A stretch of DNA of 64,000 nt from Oceanobacillus bengalensis (GCF_003628445.1 NZ_RBZO01000012.1:1-64000), one strand, 5' to 3'. Positions 1-9,482 are shown, numbered from the stretch's first letter. Notes: generated by a model not told the origin, from the sequence alone. Made by a program: numbers and translations.

Positions 1-112
1 CTCACTCAATATAATCACTCCTGATGTTTCCCCCTAACATGTCATTAGGGTTATTTTCTATCAAAAGTGGCTCAGTTTTCAATTGCTATGGTGGCTCACT
101 TTTAAGTTACCA
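1..112 (-). mobile_element. Possible end of an IS21-family insertion sequence
   Basis: Two near-copies of a GTGGCTCA(G/C)TTTT motif lie at about 67-78 and 91-102. IS21-like elements of Bacillaceae typically carry several short repeats of this kind just inside each end. Read on the minus strand, the segment runs into the window edge, where an istA-type gene would be expected. No transposase is visible here. It abuts the group II intron fragment, which suggests the element inserted into the intron. Family assignment is from recall of such ends only. Confidence 0.3.
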
Positions 113-483
113 TATACACACATTTCTATGTATCGTGCGTTTAGACCCGTACCTTCAGAAGTTCGTCAGCTTAACCCTTTCTTATAGGTTTATTCGCATA
201 CTCACCATATTCATTCAACTCAAGCATTATGATTTACACCACCCCATCGGGTAGGCTTTCGTCAGCTAAATTACACTGTTACGGTAAATTCTTACGCCTT
301 TTCACCGAGCTTATAACACTATCATTCTTACTAAATCAAGTGCTATTCGACTTAGAGAGAACCCTTCGGAGCGTTACCCCTTCATTTGATTCTTCAATAT
401 AATCCTTCAATTCCAAAAGGAATTGCCTAGCCTTTACCAGAGAAATGTTGCCATCCTCCATTTAAACTAGGAACATTTCGCAC
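113..483 (-). mobile_element. 5' part of a group II intron (class B-like), truncated
   Basis: On the minus strand the segment begins with GTGCG at 483, the standard group II intron 5' end. It then shows stretches I recognise from domain I of Bacillus class B introns: GGTAAAGGCTAGGC, GGTAACGCTCCGAAGGGTTC, AGCTCGGTGAAAAGGCGTA and GAAGGTACGGGTC. The intron-encoded reverse transcriptase and domains V and VI are missing because the sequence changes to an IS-like end near 112. It is therefore a dead fragment. The sequence upstream of 483 (484-577) would be the 5' exon and holds no recognisable gene. Confidence 0.5.
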
Positions 484-577
484 AATTAATGCTACCCGAT
501 AGTTGAAGTGTATTTTCTCACAAATAGGATAGTCTAACAGGTTGTCACATCGGCTATTCGGCCAACCCTTTCAATAT

Positions 578-1159
578 CTATATGCCACTATTTAACTTCC
601 ACATTCTATTAACTCCTACTAATTCTTCTCCATTAAATCCCATTCTATATACATCTGGTTTTGTTGTTTGAAATAAAAAATCTAAATCATATTTACTGTC
701 ATAATAACCCATCATCAAAGTCATTACAGCTCCATGAGTACCTACAACTACTTTCTGCCCTCGATAAGTATTTAATATTTCTTTTAAGGTTTTTACAGCT
801 CTTGCCTGGCAGTCCTCATTAGACTCCCCTCCAGATAAAGAATAAGTTGATTCAGAGAATGATCGGTTTAATAAATGAATTAACTCCTTATCGGATAGAC
901 GTTTATCTTCTAAGGAAAATATTCTCTCTTTAAGGTCCTCAAATATCAAAACTTTTTTCCCTAATTTATCTGCAAGTTCCTGAACAGTTAGGATTGAACG
1001 CTTGTATGGACTGGAGATAACAGCGTTAATACCTTCTTCAATCAATAAATTAGCTATCCGTTGAGCATCTATTTTTCCTTTAATAGTTAATCCTCTTGTT
1101 CTTTCACTTCCGACTTTTGGTGAATCACCGTGTCTCACCATATATATATAAGTTTTCAT
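578..1159 (-). CDS. Histidine phosphatase family protein
   Basis: This 193-residue protein belongs to the phosphoglycerate mutase-like histidine phosphatases, which remove phosphate through a phospho-histidine intermediate. The RHG motif is at residues 9-11, the second-half ISSPYKRS arginine motif near 48-55, and the second catalytic histidine in GTHG near 142. The substrate cannot be told from sequence; small phosphatases of this type act on sugar phosphates, phosphoglycerate or cofactor precursors. It is cytoplasmic, with no signal or membrane segment. It stands alone between mobile-element debris and a small membrane protein, so context gives no help. The ATG start begins directly with the beta strand leading to RHG. 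Confidence 0.85.
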   Translation of the reverse strand: MKTYIYMVRHGDSPKVGSERTRGLTIKGKIDAQRIANLLIEEGINAVISSPYKRSILTVQELADKLGKKVLIFEDLKERIFSLEDKRLSDKELIHLLNRSFSESTYSLSGGESNEDCQARAVKTLKEILNTYRGQKVVVGTHGAVMTLMMGYYDSKYDLDFLFQTTKPDVYRMGFNGEELVGVNRMWKLNSGI

Positions 1160-1239
1160 ATATAATTGCCCCCAGTATTTATCTTTCTACAGTGACGTTT
1201 ATTCCACAATTGTGCCCGTTTGCTTTAAAAAATTAAAAA

Positions 1240-1440
1240 TCACCAATCTAATTTCAGCAGTTCTGCAATTAAATCAGAACTACCAGGCATCAATAAAACT
1301 ATCGACACCACAACGAATAAGATTCCAATTACAAATAATAAAATTACTACCTTAACCGCTAAAGAGACACCTTTTTTCATGATTCCTATAATTATCAAAA
1401 TGACACCTATTAAAAGCAATAGTAAATACCAAAAACCCAT
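1240..1440 (-). CDS. Small hydrophobic membrane protein, unknown function
   Basis: A 66-residue protein with two predicted membrane segments (roughly residues 3-20 and 28-52) separated by a short KKGVSLAVK loop. The reading frame opens 24 bases further upstream, but I chose the ATG at 1440 because AGAAGGGG sits just before it. I do not recognise a family. Such small two-helix proteins are common and often uncharacterised. It precedes the XRE/DUF2975 pair in the genome but is transcribed from its own short leader. Confidence 0.55.
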   Translation of the reverse strand: MGFWYLLLLLIGVILIIIGIMKKGVSLAVKVVILLFVIGILFVVVSIVLLMPGSSDLIAELLKLDW

Positions 1441-1556
1441 GACATCACCCCTTCTGTAAATCACCTGTTCTTAAACAATCTTGGCCCGATTGTTGAACAC
1501 AAGTTGAAGAACACTCTTCCACAATCCTTACCCGATATTAAAGTAGTCTAAATTAG

Positions 1557-1775
1557 TTAGTCAATATCTTTGTCGCTTCTGTACTCTAAGATGTCACCAG
1601 GCTGGCATTCCAACACCTCACAAATAGCCTCTAAGGTTGAAAATCTGATAGCCTTTGCCTTTCCATTTTTTAATATAGAAATATTAGCCATCGTTATCCC
1701 AACCCTATTTGAGAGCTCAGTTACACTCATTTTCCTTTTTGCTAACATCACATCAATATTGATTATAATTGCCAT
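1557..1775 (-). CDS. XRE-family (YozG-like) helix-turn-helix regulator
   Basis: A 72-residue protein consisting almost entirely of a Cro/CI-type helix-turn-helix (about residues 10-60, with the recognition region around VGITMANISILKNGK). Proteins of this short YozG-like type are usually encoded directly after a DUF2975 membrane protein, as here. Its ribosome site GAGGTGA overlaps the stop codon of the upstream DUF2975 gene, so the two are translationally coupled. It probably controls its own operon, but no operator is evident. Cytoplasmic DNA-binding role is from the family; targets are unknown. Confidence 0.85.
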   Translation of the reverse strand: MAIIINIDVMLAKRKMSVTELSNRVGITMANISILKNGKAKAIRFSTLEAICEVLECQPGDILEYRSDKDID

Positions 1776-1784
1776 TGTTTCACC

Positions 1785-2261
1785 TCAAACTGTTAAATCA
1801 TTCTCTGACTTTATATCTAGTGCATTTCTTAATAATTTTTGAAGAACTCCAGCAAATACTGCTATAACAATCGAGGCAAAAATTATTATAAAGCCGATAA
1901 TTGCTATTCCTGGATGCAAAGCACTTTGTGACATAAGTAAGATGGATCCTATTACATACAAGATACTTATAGTAATTGCACAATACTTAATTAGGTTTAA
2001 AGAGTTTACAGATGACTCCGAAAAGGCATCTTCATTATCAATTAATTTCAGAAGTCTTATAGCCTGATACAGAGCAACAAAAAATGGGATAGTAGTTAAA
2101 TACAAACCTAATAAAACAGGATACTGTAAAAAAGCAAACTCTGGAAATATTTCTGCCGTATCATTTGCCAACCACGGCAGGAAAAAAATACACAAAGAAA
2201 GTACGATAACTCCAATAAGAAAAACAGCTATCTTTAAGAAAATTGTTGAACCTCGTTTCAT
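1785..2261 (-). CDS. DUF2975 domain membrane protein
   Basis: A 158-residue integral membrane protein with four predicted helices (near residues 10-30, 45-65, 95-115 and 125-145) and the DUF2975 layout. Function is unknown; the family is defined by its pairing with a small XRE regulator, which follows here with an overlapping ribosome site. The frame can start at a GTG at 2276, but AGGTG seven bases before the ATG at 2261 makes that the better start. The pair may form a membrane-linked regulatory unit in which the membrane protein restrains the regulator, but that is inference. Confidence 0.8.
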   Translation of the reverse strand: MKRGSTIFLKIAVFLIGVIVLSLCIFFLPWLANDTAEIFPEFAFLQYPVLLGLYLTTIPFFVALYQAIRLLKLIDNEDAFSESSVNSLNLIKYCAITISILYVIGSILLMSQSALHPGIAIIGFIIIFASIVIAVFAGVLQKLLRNALDIKSENDLTV

Positions 2262-2390
2262 TAAAAAGCACCTCACTTATTAACTGATAATTACACCTTA
2301 ATACATTATTTATTGAATTGCAATAAATATTTATCATATCTTATTATTTCTTTATTGTTATATTTAATAACTTCAATTTCTAGCAAAATT

Positions 2391-2423
2391 AAAAGCATTC
2401 CTTCTTCACAAAGGAATGCCTTT
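2391..2423 (-). terminator. Hairpin, possible terminator
   Basis: AAAGCATTCCTT and AAGGAATGCCTTT form a stem of about 10 bp with one internal mismatch. On the minus strand it is followed by CTTTTAATTTT. It may back up the stronger terminator at 2563-2600. Confidence 0.4.
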
Positions 2424-2562
2424 ATACTTCGAGTTACTCATAATTAATAATCCTTCTTCTACTAAACTGCCACGTTAGTTTAAGTATGTTTCTTCACAAT
2501 CTATGTATATTATAACACGTAAATATCTTTTTTTTAGATAAGTCGCAATAAAGAGTCACTTC

Positions 2563-2600
2563 AAATTGAAAAAATGTTCCGCCAATTACTATGGCGGAAC
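2563..2600 (-). terminator. Rho-independent terminator of the aldo-keto reductase gene
   Basis: GTTCCGCCA and TGGCGGAAC make a perfect 9-bp stem with a 7-base loop at 2576-2600. On the minus strand it is followed by ATTTTTTCAATTT. It lies 179 bases after the reductase stop. Confidence 0.8.
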
Positions 2601-2778
2601 CAATGTTAATTAGATATCTATTTAGCTTGTTAATTGCATCCAAAATTGTGGTTTATTTTATCTGTTTTTCTTAATGCGATTTTTCATTTCGTACCTCAGA
2701 ACGGAACCGTTTCGTATAAAAATGCACGCTGCTTATTAAAAAATACTACCTTTTATATTCGCTGCCTTTTTCAAACTT

Positions 2779-3762
2779 CTAGTATGCTCCGCGAATATTA
2801 CTCTTCACTTTATCCTTGTAGAATTTCACCAAACGGTCCATTTCTTCTGTTGTATAGTCTCTCACGTCCAACGCGCCTAAATTATCTTCCACCTGCTTTA
2901 CGTTGCGGAAGCCTGGAATAACACTAGTTACTGCTTCCTCTTCAAGAATCCATTTCAAAGCAGCTTTGGTCATATTTCCCCTTCCTTCTGCAATCCATTC
3001 AAGCTCACGACTTAGCTCTACACCTTTTTCAAATTCAAGTCCAGCAAAGGTTTCCCCAACATTGAAAGCTTGTCCACCTTTGTTAAAGTGACGGTGATCA
3101 TCTTCCTCAAAAGTGGTGTCCTTACTGAATTTTCCTGTTAACAATCCACTTGCAAGCGGTACTCTGGCAAGAATTCCAACGCCTTTTTCCTTCGCACTTG
3201 GGAATAACTCCTCAAGTGGTTTTTGACGAAAAATATTAAAGATAACCTGTAAAGCGGTAGCATCAGTGTTCCCCAGTACGTACAATCCTTCCTCCACTGT
3301 TTCAACGCTCACACCATAGTAACGAATTTTCCCCTCTGCCTTTAACGTTTCCAATACTTCAAACACCCTGCCATCTTTTAAAATTTCCAGTGGTGGACAG
3401 TGGATTTGATATAGATCAAGCGTGTCACGTTTTAATCGTCTTAGTGTATTTTCCAGATATGTTCGAACCTGTTCCTCGGAGTAATTTTGTGGATTGGTAA
3501 TATCACCAGCACGGCAGAATTTACTTGCAATATGAATATCTGCTTCCTTCCCCTTCGTTGCCTTCGCTAAAAGCTCCTCGGCATGACCATCCCCATACAC
3601 GTCTGCTGTATCAAAGAAATTTACACCTAAATCCATTGCGCGTTCTAATCCTTTTAACGCTTCCGTATCATTTGTTTTTCCCCAAGCACCACCAATTGCC
3701 CATGTGCCAAAACTTAATTCACTAATCTTCAAATCTGTGTTTCCTAACTGATTATATTTCAT
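2779..3762 (-). CDS. Aldo/keto reductase
   Basis: A 327-residue NADPH-dependent aldo/keto reductase of the bacterial YhdN/YajO-like type. The catalytic tetrad is visible: Asp and Tyr in FFDTADVYGDG (about residues 49-59), Lys in HIASKFC (about 81) and His in YQIHCPP (about 120). The C-terminal VIPGFRN segment fits the cofactor-binding end of the barrel. Length is normal. It reduces aldehydes or sugars; the neighbouring xylB-xylA genes make a pentose aldehyde conceivable, but it is separated from them by a tandem repeat array and the substrate is not predictable. Start ATG follows GAGGAGAG. Confidence 0.88.
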   Translation of the reverse strand: MKYNQLGNTDLKISELSFGTWAIGGAWGKTNDTEALKGLERAMDLGVNFFDTADVYGDGHAEELLAKATKGKEADIHIASKFCRAGDITNPQNYSEEQVRTYLENTLRRLKRDTLDLYQIHCPPLEILKDGRVFEVLETLKAEGKIRYYGVSVETVEEGLYVLGNTDATALQVIFNIFRQKPLEELFPSAKEKGVGILARVPLASGLLTGKFSKDTTFEEDDHRHFNKGGQAFNVGETFAGLEFEKGVELSRELEWIAEGRGNMTKAALKWILEEEAVTSVIPGFRNVKQVEDNLGALDVRDYTTEEMDRLVKFYKDKVKSNIRGAY

Positions 3763-3805
3763 ACAGAACTCTCCTCGTTAGTTGATTATGTAATGTGGAT
3801 TGGTG

Positions 3806-4159
3806 GTGCGCGAATTTTGGAGATGGGTGCGCGATTTTCTAATGGTAGTGCGCGAATTCTAGTGTTGAGCGCGCGATTTTCCGATGGTATTGCGCGAATT
3901 CTAGTGTTGGGTGCGCGATTTTCCAATGGTAGTGCGCGAATTCTAGTGTTGAGCGCGCGATTTTCCAATGGTAGTGCGCGAATTCTAGTTGAGCGCGCGA
4001 TTTTCCAATGGTAGTGCGCGAATTCTAGTTGAGCGCGCGATTTTCCAATGGTAGTGCGCGAATTCTAGTGTTGAGCGCGCGAATTCCGCTACTCCTCGCG
4101 CGATTTTTCCACGCCACTGCGCGAATTCCGCTACTCCTCGCGCGATACCCTCGCGCGAT
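3806..4159. repeat. Tandem repeat array with 21-bp period (42-bp two-part unit)
   Basis: GCGCGA recurs at 3808, 3829, 3850, 3871, 3892, 3913, 3934, 3955, 3976, 3995, 4016, 4035, 4056, 4077, 4098, 4119 and 4140, and a last one at 4153. Steps are exactly 21 bp apart from two 19-bp steps and the last one. Alternate units read GCGCGATTTTCC and GCGCGAATTC, giving a 42-bp composite. The two 2-bp deletions break every reading frame, so the open frames seen here are by-products. The array lies between the reductase promoter and the xylB terminator. Confidence 0.9.
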
Positions 4160-4196
4160 CACTCAACTCAAAACCTCTCCCCCACACTTATACACT

Positions 4197-4224
4197 AGAA
4201 AGGCTATCACATGACAGCCTTTCT
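4197..4224 (-). terminator. Hairpin after xylB, probable terminator
   Basis: AGAAAGGCT and AGCCTTTCT make a 9-bp stem directly after the xylB stop codon. The minus-strand tail (CTAGTGTATAAG) is only moderately U-rich. Confidence 0.6.
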
Positions 4225-4228
4225 AATG

Positions 4229-5731
4229 TTAATCTCTATATTCCATCAAACGTTTGTTTAAATCACTTGTTTTTCCATAAACCTCTTTATAAATAGCAAA
4301 CAACCCTTTATATCTCTCCACATTTTCTGGAATTGGCGTATATACCTTGTCTTCTTTTAGGAATTCATTTGCACATTCTTTCAGGGAATCAAACCAGCCA
4401 CAGCCATATGCAGCAAGCATTGCAGCTCCCATACCTGGCCCTTGCTCACTTTGCATTTTCACAATGTTTGCACCTAATATATCTGCTTGCATTTGTAGCC
4501 AGGATTCATTTTTCGCTCCTCCACCAATCGAAACAACTGTATCAATGTTTTTACCATTTTCGCGGAATATTTCTACCGATTCATTTAAAGAGAATGTGAT
4601 TCCTTCCAAAACGGAACGGGCAAAATGTTTTCTTTCATGGGATGCATCCATGCCAATGAAGCTTCCACGAATATTCGCATCCACATGCGGCGTTCTTTCC
4701 CCCACAATATATGGAGTAAAGATTAGTCCATTGGATCCAACTGGAACCGTATCGATATCTGCCAGTAACGCTTCAAAACTGATATCTTTTGCAAAAGTGT
4801 CTTTAAACCAAGAAAGACTGTAACCAGCTGCAAGTGTCACTCCCATCGTATAAAATACTTCTGGGGCAGCATGATTAAAGTAATGAACTTTTCCTTCGAA
4901 GTCCTTGTCACCATTCGCTTCATACGATAAAACGACACCAGAGGTTCCTGTACTTACTAATGTTTTTCCATCTTCTAGAATCCCGGAACCAATCGCACCA
5001 CATGCGTTATCGGCACCACCTGCAAATACTTTTGTTGCATCACTTAATCCCGTTGCTTCTGCAATATCCGCTGTAATGGTTCCCACAATTTCATGAGAGC
5101 CAACAAGTGGTGGACAAATTTCTGGATTAATCTCAAGTACCTCACAGATCTCTTTGCTCCATGTTTTCTCCGCTACATGAAGTAATAACGTACCTGCCGC
5201 ATCAGAATATTCCATATGCAGATGCCCAGTTAATTTTAAGCGGACATAATCTTTTGGTAATACAAATGCTTTTGCTTTCTCGAAAACTTCCGGTTCATTG
5301 TTTTTCACCCACAGAATTTTTGGTAGGGTGAATCCTTCCAATGCCGGATTTTTTGTTAGGCGAAGTAAGCGCTCTTTGCCTACTCTCTCATAAATTTCTT
5401 CACATTCTTTGCTGGTTCTTGTGTCATTCCAAAGAATCGCATTTCGCAATACTTCCTGGTTTTCATCGAGTAGTACTAAACCATGCATTTGCCCAGAAAA
5501 ACTTAGTCCTTCTATATCTTCCGGATTTCCTTTAAATTCTGCCAACAATTCAGTTAGTCCAGCAATCGTTTGTTCCACCCAATCATTAGGGTCTTGTTCA
5601 CTGTACCCAACTTTTTCTTGGATAAGTGGGTAGGACTTCGAAACCTCCTGCGTCACTTCCCCATGTTGATTAACTAATAATATCTTAACGGCACTTGTCC
5701 CTAAATCTACTCCAATTACATATTTCATCAT
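4229..5731 (-). CDS. xylB: Xylulokinase
   Basis: A 500-residue FGGY-family kinase that phosphorylates D-xylulose to D-xylulose 5-phosphate with ATP, the second step of xylose use. The N-terminal phosphate loop GVDLGTSAVK is at about residues 7-16, the sugar-contact motif SGQMHGLV near 77-84, and the C-terminal FGGY ATP segment GGGAKNESWLQMQADI near 400. Length matches the family. It follows xylA by 107 bases with a hairpin in the gap. The ATG doublet at the start is preceded by GGGAGAG. The enzyme is cytoplasmic and probably shares the XylR-controlled xylA transcript. Confidence 0.96.
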   Translation of the reverse strand: MMKYVIGVDLGTSAVKILLVNQHGEVTQEVSKSYPLIQEKVGYSEQDPNDWVEQTIAGLTELLAEFKGNPEDIEGLSFSGQMHGLVLLDENQEVLRNAILWNDTRTSKECEEIYERVGKERLLRLTKNPALEGFTLPKILWVKNNEPEVFEKAKAFVLPKDYVRLKLTGHLHMEYSDAAGTLLLHVAEKTWSKEICEVLEINPEICPPLVGSHEIVGTITADIAEATGLSDATKVFAGGADNACGAIGSGILEDGKTLVSTGTSGVVLSYEANGDKDFEGKVHYFNHAAPEVFYTMGVTLAAGYSLSWFKDTFAKDISFEALLADIDTVPVGSNGLIFTPYIVGERTPHVDANIRGSFIGMDASHERKHFARSVLEGITFSLNESVEIFRENGKNIDTVVSIGGGAKNESWLQMQADILGANIVKMQSEQGPGMGAAMLAAYGCGWFDSLKECANEFLKEDKVYTPIPENVERYKGLFAIYKEVYGKTSDLNKRLMEYRD

Positions 5732-5760
5732 TTAATCTCTCCCACATCTCATTAAGATAA

Positions 5761-5797
5761 AAAGACGAAGACACCTGATGGGAAGGTCTTCGTCTTT
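5761..5797 (-). terminator. Hairpin between xylA and xylB (partial terminator)
   Basis: AAAGACGAAGAC and GTCTTCGTCTTT make a perfect 12-bp stem with a 13-base loop, followed on the minus strand by TTATCTT. It should end part of the xylA transcripts and lower xylB dosage. Confidence 0.75.
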
Positions 5798-5838
5798 CTC
5801 ATTGTCATTCCCTGATGGAAACGGATATAATCTATAAA

Positions 5839-7164
5839 TTACTCACCAGCAAAAGTAGTTAGTAAGTATTGATTAATTGTAGCTTTCATTCTTTCTAGTT
5901 TACCAGATTCATTCTTGATTTCTGTTAAACCTAATGCATACGCTTCAAGCTTGCGTAAGTCTGTGTTTCCTTCCACGATATCAAGTCCAATACCATCTTT
6001 GTATGATTTGTAACGATCATCAACAATGTTTTCAAGGACTTTGTCATCAATTAAACGTTGCGCTACTTTTAGACCAACAGCAAAGCTGTCCATTCCAGCG
6101 ATATGTGCATGGAATAAATCTTCTGGTGTGAATGAACCACGACGAACTTTTGCATCAAAGTTCAAGCCACCACGGCCTAGACCACCATTTTTCAAGATTT
6201 CATACATTGCTAATACAGTTGTGTGAAGATCTGTTGGGAATTCATCCGTATCCCAGCCTAGTAATGGATGGCCTTGGTTGGCATCCACAGAACCTAGCAT
6301 ATTATGAATGCGTGCATAATGTAATTCATGTTCGAATGTATGACCAGCTAATGTCGCATGGTTTGCTTCGATATTGAATTTCAAATGGTCTTGTAAACCA
6401 TAGTTTTGTAGGAATGCATAACCACTTGCCACGTCAAAATCATATTGATGGGTTGTAGGCTCTTTTGGTTTTGGTTCGATTAAGAATTGTGCATCAAAGT
6501 CAATTTCCTTCGCATAATCGATTGCCATATGGAACATACGAGCTAAGTTATCCATTTCAAGCTTCATATTTGTATTAAGTAGTGTTTCGTACCCTTCACG
6601 TCCACCCCAGAATACATAGTTTTCCGCACCTAATTCTTTCCCAACTTCTAAACCTTTTTTCACTTTAGCTGCTGCATATGCGAAAATATCTGCATTATTA
6701 GAAGATGCTGCACCATGTACAAAACGTGGATTACTAAAATTGTTTACCGTGTTCCAAAGTAATTTGGTTTTACTATCTTTCATATAATCCTTGATCATCG
6801 CAACAATCGTATCTAAGTTTTGATTCGATTCTCTTAATGAAGACCCTTCTGGTGCAATATCCACATCATGGAAGGCGAAATATGGTACGTTTAGTTTTTC
6901 AAAAAATTCGAATGCTGCTTCAACGCGTGCTTTTGCAAGGTCCATTCCTGAGAATTTATCCCATGGGCGAATGGCAGTTCCAGCGCCAAATGGATCAGAT
7001 AAGTCTTCGGTAAATGTATGCCAGTACGCTACGCCAAAGCGTAGGATTTCTTCCATTGTTTTACCGTTAATTTTTTCTTCTGGGTTATAAAATTTAAATG
7101 CAAGTGGGTTAGTTGATGTTGCACCTTCGTATTTGATGTTGTTTATGTTATTGAAATATGCCAT
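5839..7164 (-). CDS. xylA: Xylose isomerase
   Basis: A 441-residue class II xylose isomerase converting D-xylose to D-xylulose in the cytoplasm with two divalent metals. Signature pieces are [11 protein letters not shown] (catalytic His, near residue 100), [11 protein letters not shown] (near 186), [16 protein letters not shown] (metal ligand Glu, near 233) and [18 protein letters not shown] (near 268). Length is standard. The ATG at 7164 follows AGGAGGG. Upstream lie a sigma-A promoter, a XylR-type operator over the -35 box and a cre-like site just downstream of the expected transcription start. xylB follows. Confidence 0.98.
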   Translation of the reverse strand: MAYFNNINNIKYEGATSTNPLAFKFYNPEEKINGKTMEEILRFGVAYWHTFTEDLSDPFGAGTAIRPWDKFSGMDLAKARVEAAFEFFEKLNVPYFAFHDVDIAPEGSSLRESNQNLDTIVAMIKDYMKDSKTKLLWNTVNNFSNPRFVHGAASSNNADIFAYAAAKVKKGLEVGKELGAENYVFWGGREGYETLLNTNMKLEMDNLARMFHMAIDYAKEIDFDAQFLIEPKPKEPTTHQYDFDVASGYAFLQNYGLQDHLKFNIEANHATLAGHTFEHELHYARIHNMLGSVDANQGHPLLGWDTDEFPTDLHTTVLAMYEILKNGGLGRGGLNFDAKVRRGSFTPEDLFHAHIAGMDSFAVGLKVAQRLIDDKVLENIVDDRYKSYKDGIGLDIVEGNTDLRKLEAYALGLTEIKNESGKLERMKATINQYLLTTFAGE

Positions 7165-7204
7165 TATAAAACCCTCCTAAAATATATCTTAATCATCTCA
7201 TTTA

Positions 7205-7219
7205 ATGTAAATGCTTTCA
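7205..7219. promoter_or_regulatory. cre-like site (CcpA) in the xylA leader
   Basis: ATGTAAATGCTTTCA matches the consensus WTGNNARCGNWWWCA in all fixed positions except the central C. It lies just downstream of the predicted xylA -10 box, a place where CcpA would block elongation or initiation. Confidence 0.6.
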
Positions 7220-7226
7220 TGAATTT

Positions 7227-7269
7227 ATTATAACACCCTTTTATTCGTTTGTCTATTGGATGAACAAAG
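7227..7269 (-). promoter_or_regulatory. xylA promoter with XylR operator
   Basis: On the minus strand, TAGACA (7250-7255), a 17-base spacer and TATAAT (7227-7232) form a promoter. The operator at 7247-7269 is GTTTGTCTATTGGATG followed by AACAAAG, with TTTGT/ACAAA half-sites. It covers the -35 box, and the same motif occurs at 13939-13961 beside xylR. Confidence 0.8.
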
Positions 7270-7302
7270 TTTTTTAGGAATTTGTCATCCTGAAAAACAG
7301 TA

Positions 7303-9351
7303 TTACATTTGGAATTTATCTAGAATATCCTTTAATTCCTCCGATAGTTTTTTTAATTCCGATGATGTCGCAACAAGTGAACTGCTCACATTTGCTTGTT
7401 CTTCTGTTGACGCAGTTACCTCTTCACTAATGGCAGATGATTCCTGAGCTGTAGCACTTACTTGCGAAATACTTTCATATAAAACCTCCTGTGAGCTTTG
7501 CAGTTGATTAATCGACTTAGAAACGAGATGAATTTTATCTGTGAATTCACGCATTCGTTGACCAACCTGATTCAATAATTCATCTGTTTCCTGCGCTTTC
7601 GCCACCTGTTCAGTGAATATTGGATTTGCTTCATCCAATACATCTAACGTTTCTTGTACGCGACTCATAATATCAGAGATGATCGTTCCAACCACCTGGA
7701 TGGACTCTTTCGATTTTGCAGATAGCTTTCTAATTTCATCTGCAACGACAGCAAACCCTTTCCCCGCTTCCCCTGCTCTTGCAGCTTCAATTGCCGCATT
7801 AAGTGAAAGTAAGTTCGTTTGTTCGGATATACTTTTTAAAATCCCCATTACATCACTAATTTGCGTCGTACTCGATTGGAGTGCATCTGTTTTGTTACGT
7901 AATGTTGTTGTCATTTGATCCCCATGTTTCGTCTGTTTCACTAGTTCATTCATTTTCTGAATGCCAATATCACTACTTTCGAGTACTTGTTTTGCATAAC
8001 TTTCCATATCTTGATTGTTGGTAAATACATTGTCTACTTCAAGGTTAATCTTGCTTGTTAAATGGTTGCCGTTTTCAGCCTCATTGGTTAAATTTGTTGC
8101 ACCACGAGCAATTTCTTCGGATGCAGATGCGATTTCTTTCGCAGAATCGGATTGAACTTTGGATACTTCCGTTAATTCTGAAGCAGCCTGGAGTACTTTA
8201 GATGATGCCTCTCTTGTCTTACGCATCATGTCTGACATGTTGCCAAGCATTTCGTTAAAACTGTTTGCTACTAATCCAATTTCATCTTGACGTTGCGTAA
8301 ATTCCGAACGCACCGTTAAATCACCTTCTTTTGCACGTCCCAATAAGGTCGAAATATGTTCTAATGGTACCCCTACCATCCCCACAATCCGTTTTCCCAT
8401 GAAGAAGGAGAATACGATAGAAAGCACAATGATGATTAAAGTAATATAAAAAATAATGTTCGTATCCTTCGTCAATTCTTTTGCCGTCACTGTACCTGTT
8501 AAATACCAGTCGGTTACATCCGATTTATCCTGAAAAACATATCTTCCTTCGTTTAAGAAAACATTTCCCTCTGAATCCGCTTCAATCTCAAACGGATTGG
8601 CTTGGTTAACTTCCTCTTCATCAAATGAGAAGACAACTTGATTATGTTGATCTACAATTTTCAGGAATCCATCTTCGCCAAATTTCACATCCTGTACGGC
8701 TTCTTTTATTAATGCATGATTTATTTCCATTAGCATAAAGTATGAACTGTTATCAACATTTATTGATTGGCCAAACAGAATGGTAGGTGTCTTTTCATCA
8801 CTTGATTCACCAAGTTTTTCTCCACCACCTATCCAGATTGTAGAAGCTTCTGCATCCATTGCCTGCTGGTACCATTTCGAATCTAGTATTGCTTCTTTAT
8901 CTTTATCGGGCAATAGTGCTAATGACGTGAGAATCGTTTCATTTTCTTTATCAATCAAATACATGTCGAGGTTTTCATCCACTAATGCAGTTTCGGATAA
9001 ATAATCGGTTATATGATTTTGTAATTGATAATAATCATTTGTTTTTTCTTTTCCATTGAATTGACTAAAAGCCCTAAGTGATTCTGTGAAATCTTTGTTC
9101 ATCAGCATTGCGGTAATCCGGTCTTTGTATTGCTGAAAGATATAATCGATGTTATCTCCCGTTTGGATGATTGTTTGTTCCGATGCCGCTGTAACTTTAG
9201 TTGTAATCACATGATTCGATATGACATAGGATGACACTCCAACGATTGATACACTAATTAAAACACTAACAATAAAACGATATAGTATTTTTTTGCTGAT
9301 TGATTTATTGCGTTTCGCCGACTTTTTTCTTTTCTTGTAAAAGCCAATCAC
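7303..9351 (-). CDS. Methyl-accepting chemotaxis protein
   Basis: A transmembrane chemoreceptor of about 682 residues. Order: cytoplasmic basic tail, membrane helix 1 (about residues 28-50), extracellular sensor region of dCache size (about 55-295), helix 2 (about 300-320), HAMP, then a long helical signalling domain with the conserved hairpin tip containing [22 protein letters not shown] at 9351 is preferred because GGAGGT lies 7 bases before it; the ATG at 9366 lies upstream of that ribosome site. It sits directly upstream of xylA, on the same strand with a 138-base gap, so it may sense xylose or xylo-oligosaccharides, but the ligand is not readable from sequence. Confidence 0.93.
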   Translation of the reverse strand: MIGFYKKRKKSAKRNKSISKKILYRFIVSVLISVSIVGVSSYVISNHVITTKVTAASEQTIIQTGDNIDYIFQQYKDRITAMLMNKDFTESLRAFSQFNGKEKTNDYYQLQNHITDYLSETALVDENLDMYLIDKENETILTSLALLPDKDKEAILDSKWYQQAMDAEASTIWIGGGEKLGESSDEKTPTILFGQSINVDNSSYFMLMEINHALIKEAVQDVKFGEDGFLKIVDQHNQVVFSFDEEEVNQANPFEIEADSEGNVFLNEGRYVFQDKSDVTDWYLTGTVTAKELTKDTNIIFYITLIIIVLSIVFSFFMGKRIVGMVGVPLEHISTLLGRAKEGDLTVRSEFTQRQDEIGLVANSFNEMLGNMSDMMRKTREASSKVLQAASELTEVSKVQSDSAKEIASASEEIARGATNLTNEAENGNHLTSKINLEVDNVFTNNQDMESYAKQVLESSDIGIQKMNELVKQTKHGDQMTTTLRNKTDALQSSTTQISDVMGILKSISEQTNLLSLNAAIEAARAGEAGKGFAVVADEIRKLSAKSKESIQVVGTIISDIMSRVQETLDVLDEANPIFTEQVAKAQETDELLNQVGQRMREFTDKIHLVSKSINQLQSSQEVLYESISQVSATAQESSAISEEVTASTEEQANVSSSLVATSSELKKLSEELKDILDKFQM

Positions 9352-9482
9352 TTGCATTACCTCCATCAGTTTTTTTTAAAATAGGCTTTTTGTATTGATT
9401 GTTGCTATTGATGTAAAATGCGTAGTAACCTCATTTCCGTTTGTTATAACTTGGAGGAACACTCGCCGTCCGGGATCGCTCC

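Larger units (their letters stand above)
2262..2778. other. Intergenic region with two terminator-like hairpins
   Basis: About 500 bases between the start of the DUF2975 gene and the end of the aldo-keto reductase. It holds two hairpins listed separately and no credible coding sequence. Confidence 0.6.

Noticed and set aside
24-254. 76-codon open frame at the window start
   Set aside because: It crosses the IS-like end and the intron fragment antisense and has no ribosome site.
2634-2921. 95-codon plus-strand frame
   Set aside because: It mostly overlaps the end of the aldo-keto reductase gene on the other strand and has no ribosome site.
3806-4159. CRISPR array
   Set aside because: Units are contiguous and nearly identical, with no unique spacers and no cas genes nearby. 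The same holds for 16955-17618.
3786-4214. Open frames of 60-73 codons across the 21-bp array
   Set aside because: Frames are broken by the 19-bp steps and have no homologue I recognise; the repeat explains them.
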